Shown here one piece after another: positions 63,044 through 64,000 of a stretch of DNA of 64,000 bases. Source of the DNA: Flavobacterium ovatum (GTDB lineage: Bacteria > Bacteroidota > Bacteroidia > Flavobacteriales > Flavobacteriaceae); assembly GCF_040703125.1 (NCBI RefSeq), contig NZ_CP160035.1:2066001-2130000 (forward strand), given 5' to 3'. Each line of letters begins with the position of its first letter. The first letter of the stretch is position 1. A program made the translations under genes and the position numbers. The notes under the pieces are model-generated. The model was not told the DNA's origin, ran no database searches, and saw only the letters and a program-made list of their open reading frames with translations.

Positions 63044-63117
63044 TGTCTCGTAGCTCAGCTGGTTAGAGTACTACACTGATAATGTAGGGGTCGACAGTTC
63101 GAGTCTGTCCGAGACAA
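63044..63117 (+). tRNA. tRNA-Ile (GAT)
   Basis: A cloverleaf with acceptor TGTCTCG/CGAGACA and loop CTGATAA, anticodon GAT, in the 16S-23S spacer. CCA is not encoded. The 62825-63043 spacer before it holds a GTTGATTAACGATTTTTGAT stretch related to the repeats at 20 kb. Confidence 0.97.
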
Positions 63118-63245
63118 CTAATTTAAAGTTATAAGTTATTAAATATAATTTATAAGTTTAAAAAAACTTAAAGGAAATTTTAGAAGTTGAGAATGTATGA
63201 GATATGAATTCATAACTCAAAACTAATAACTCATACTTAAAAAAT

Positions 63246-63319
63246 GGGGAATTAGCTCAGCTGGCTAGAGCACCTGCCTTGCACGCAGGGGGTCAACGGT
63301 TCGACTCCGTTATTCTCCA
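63246..63319 (+). tRNA. tRNA-Ala (TGC)
   Basis: A cloverleaf with acceptor GGGGAAT/ATTCTCC and loop CTTGCAC, anticodon TGC, second tRNA of the 16S-23S spacer. Confidence 0.97.
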
Positions 63320-63461
63320 CTATCTATCTACGAAAGTAGAAAGAAAAAGTTCATTGACATATTGAGATAAGAAAAATATTAAAAGTAGAAAGCGTTTTTT
63401 ACTAGTAATAGTAAAAGACAAACAAAAACGGTCTTAATTAATTTTAAGATTGGTACAATAA

Positions 63462-64000
<539 letters not shown>

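Overview
The window is from a low-GC Bacteroidota genome, almost certainly Flavobacterium or a close relative. The evidence is: promoters of the Bacteroidota type (TTG, 19-21 bp, TAnnTTTG); a ccoI-ccoS-ccoNO-ccoQ-ccoP-ccoG-ccoH cluster with fused CcoN/CcoO; a transketolase split into two genes; a type IX secretion C-terminal signal; a 16S rRNA of flavobacterial character; and hairpin-bearing intergenic repeats of a kind I associate with Flavobacterium.

Layout. 1-5.4 kb: the 3' end of carB, a GNAT acetyltransferase, a ParE-type toxin-antitoxin pair, a secreted polysaccharide (alginate-type) lyase, a cysteine-cluster protein and a decayed lipoprotein gene. 5.6-8.6 kb: a two-gene maltose-type phosphorolysis operon (pgmB and a GH65 phosphorylase). 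8.8-10.6 kb: a 601-residue cysteine-containing protein of unknown function. 11.1-21.0 kb: an Fnr-like regulator divergent from the microaerobic respiration cluster (copper P-type ATPase, cbb3 oxidase subunits and assembly factors, a SafE/TauE-like membrane protein). 21.3-28.2 kb: a sulfatase, hemN, a DUF349 protein and an exported formylglycine-generating enzyme. 29.5-31.6 kb: mesX-mesD, a folate-independent methionine synthase pair. 32-41 kb: a BASS transporter, an Lrp regulator, three tRNAs, aroK, a phosphoribosyltransferase, an S4 protein, an FKBP lipoprotein, split transketolase, tandem rhodaneses and a DUF892 protein. 41-56 kb: a HAD hydrolase, a T9SS-exported TPR protein, SelO, tgt, an LptF/G permease, a DMT transporter, an LTA-synthase-like enzyme with a membrane-anchored phosphatase, accA, dnaB. 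56.7-60.1 kb: thrS-infC-rpmI-rplT. 61.3-64 kb: an rRNA operon (16S, tRNA-Ile, tRNA-Ala, start of 23S) driven by three tandem promoters.

The strongest new signal is regulatory. Four palindromes of the form ATGAY-N4-RTCAT lie upstream of the unknown gene at 8811, the copper ATPase, ccoS and hemN. In all four the palindrome centre is exactly 36.5 bases from the last base of a TAnnTTTG-like -7 box. This defines a local Fnr-type regulon (high-affinity oxidase, its copper and heme supply) and places the uncharacterised protein in it. A related but different palindrome (GTAAC-N4-GTTAC), at the same spacing, precedes the tandem rhodanese genes.

Other points of note are an apparent ATA start codon for infC, the MesX/MesD pair, an exported FGE with its catalytic cysteine pair near a Cys-type sulfatase, two families of hairpin-containing repeats, a 13-copy heptamer array abutting a stop codon, and two gene remnants.
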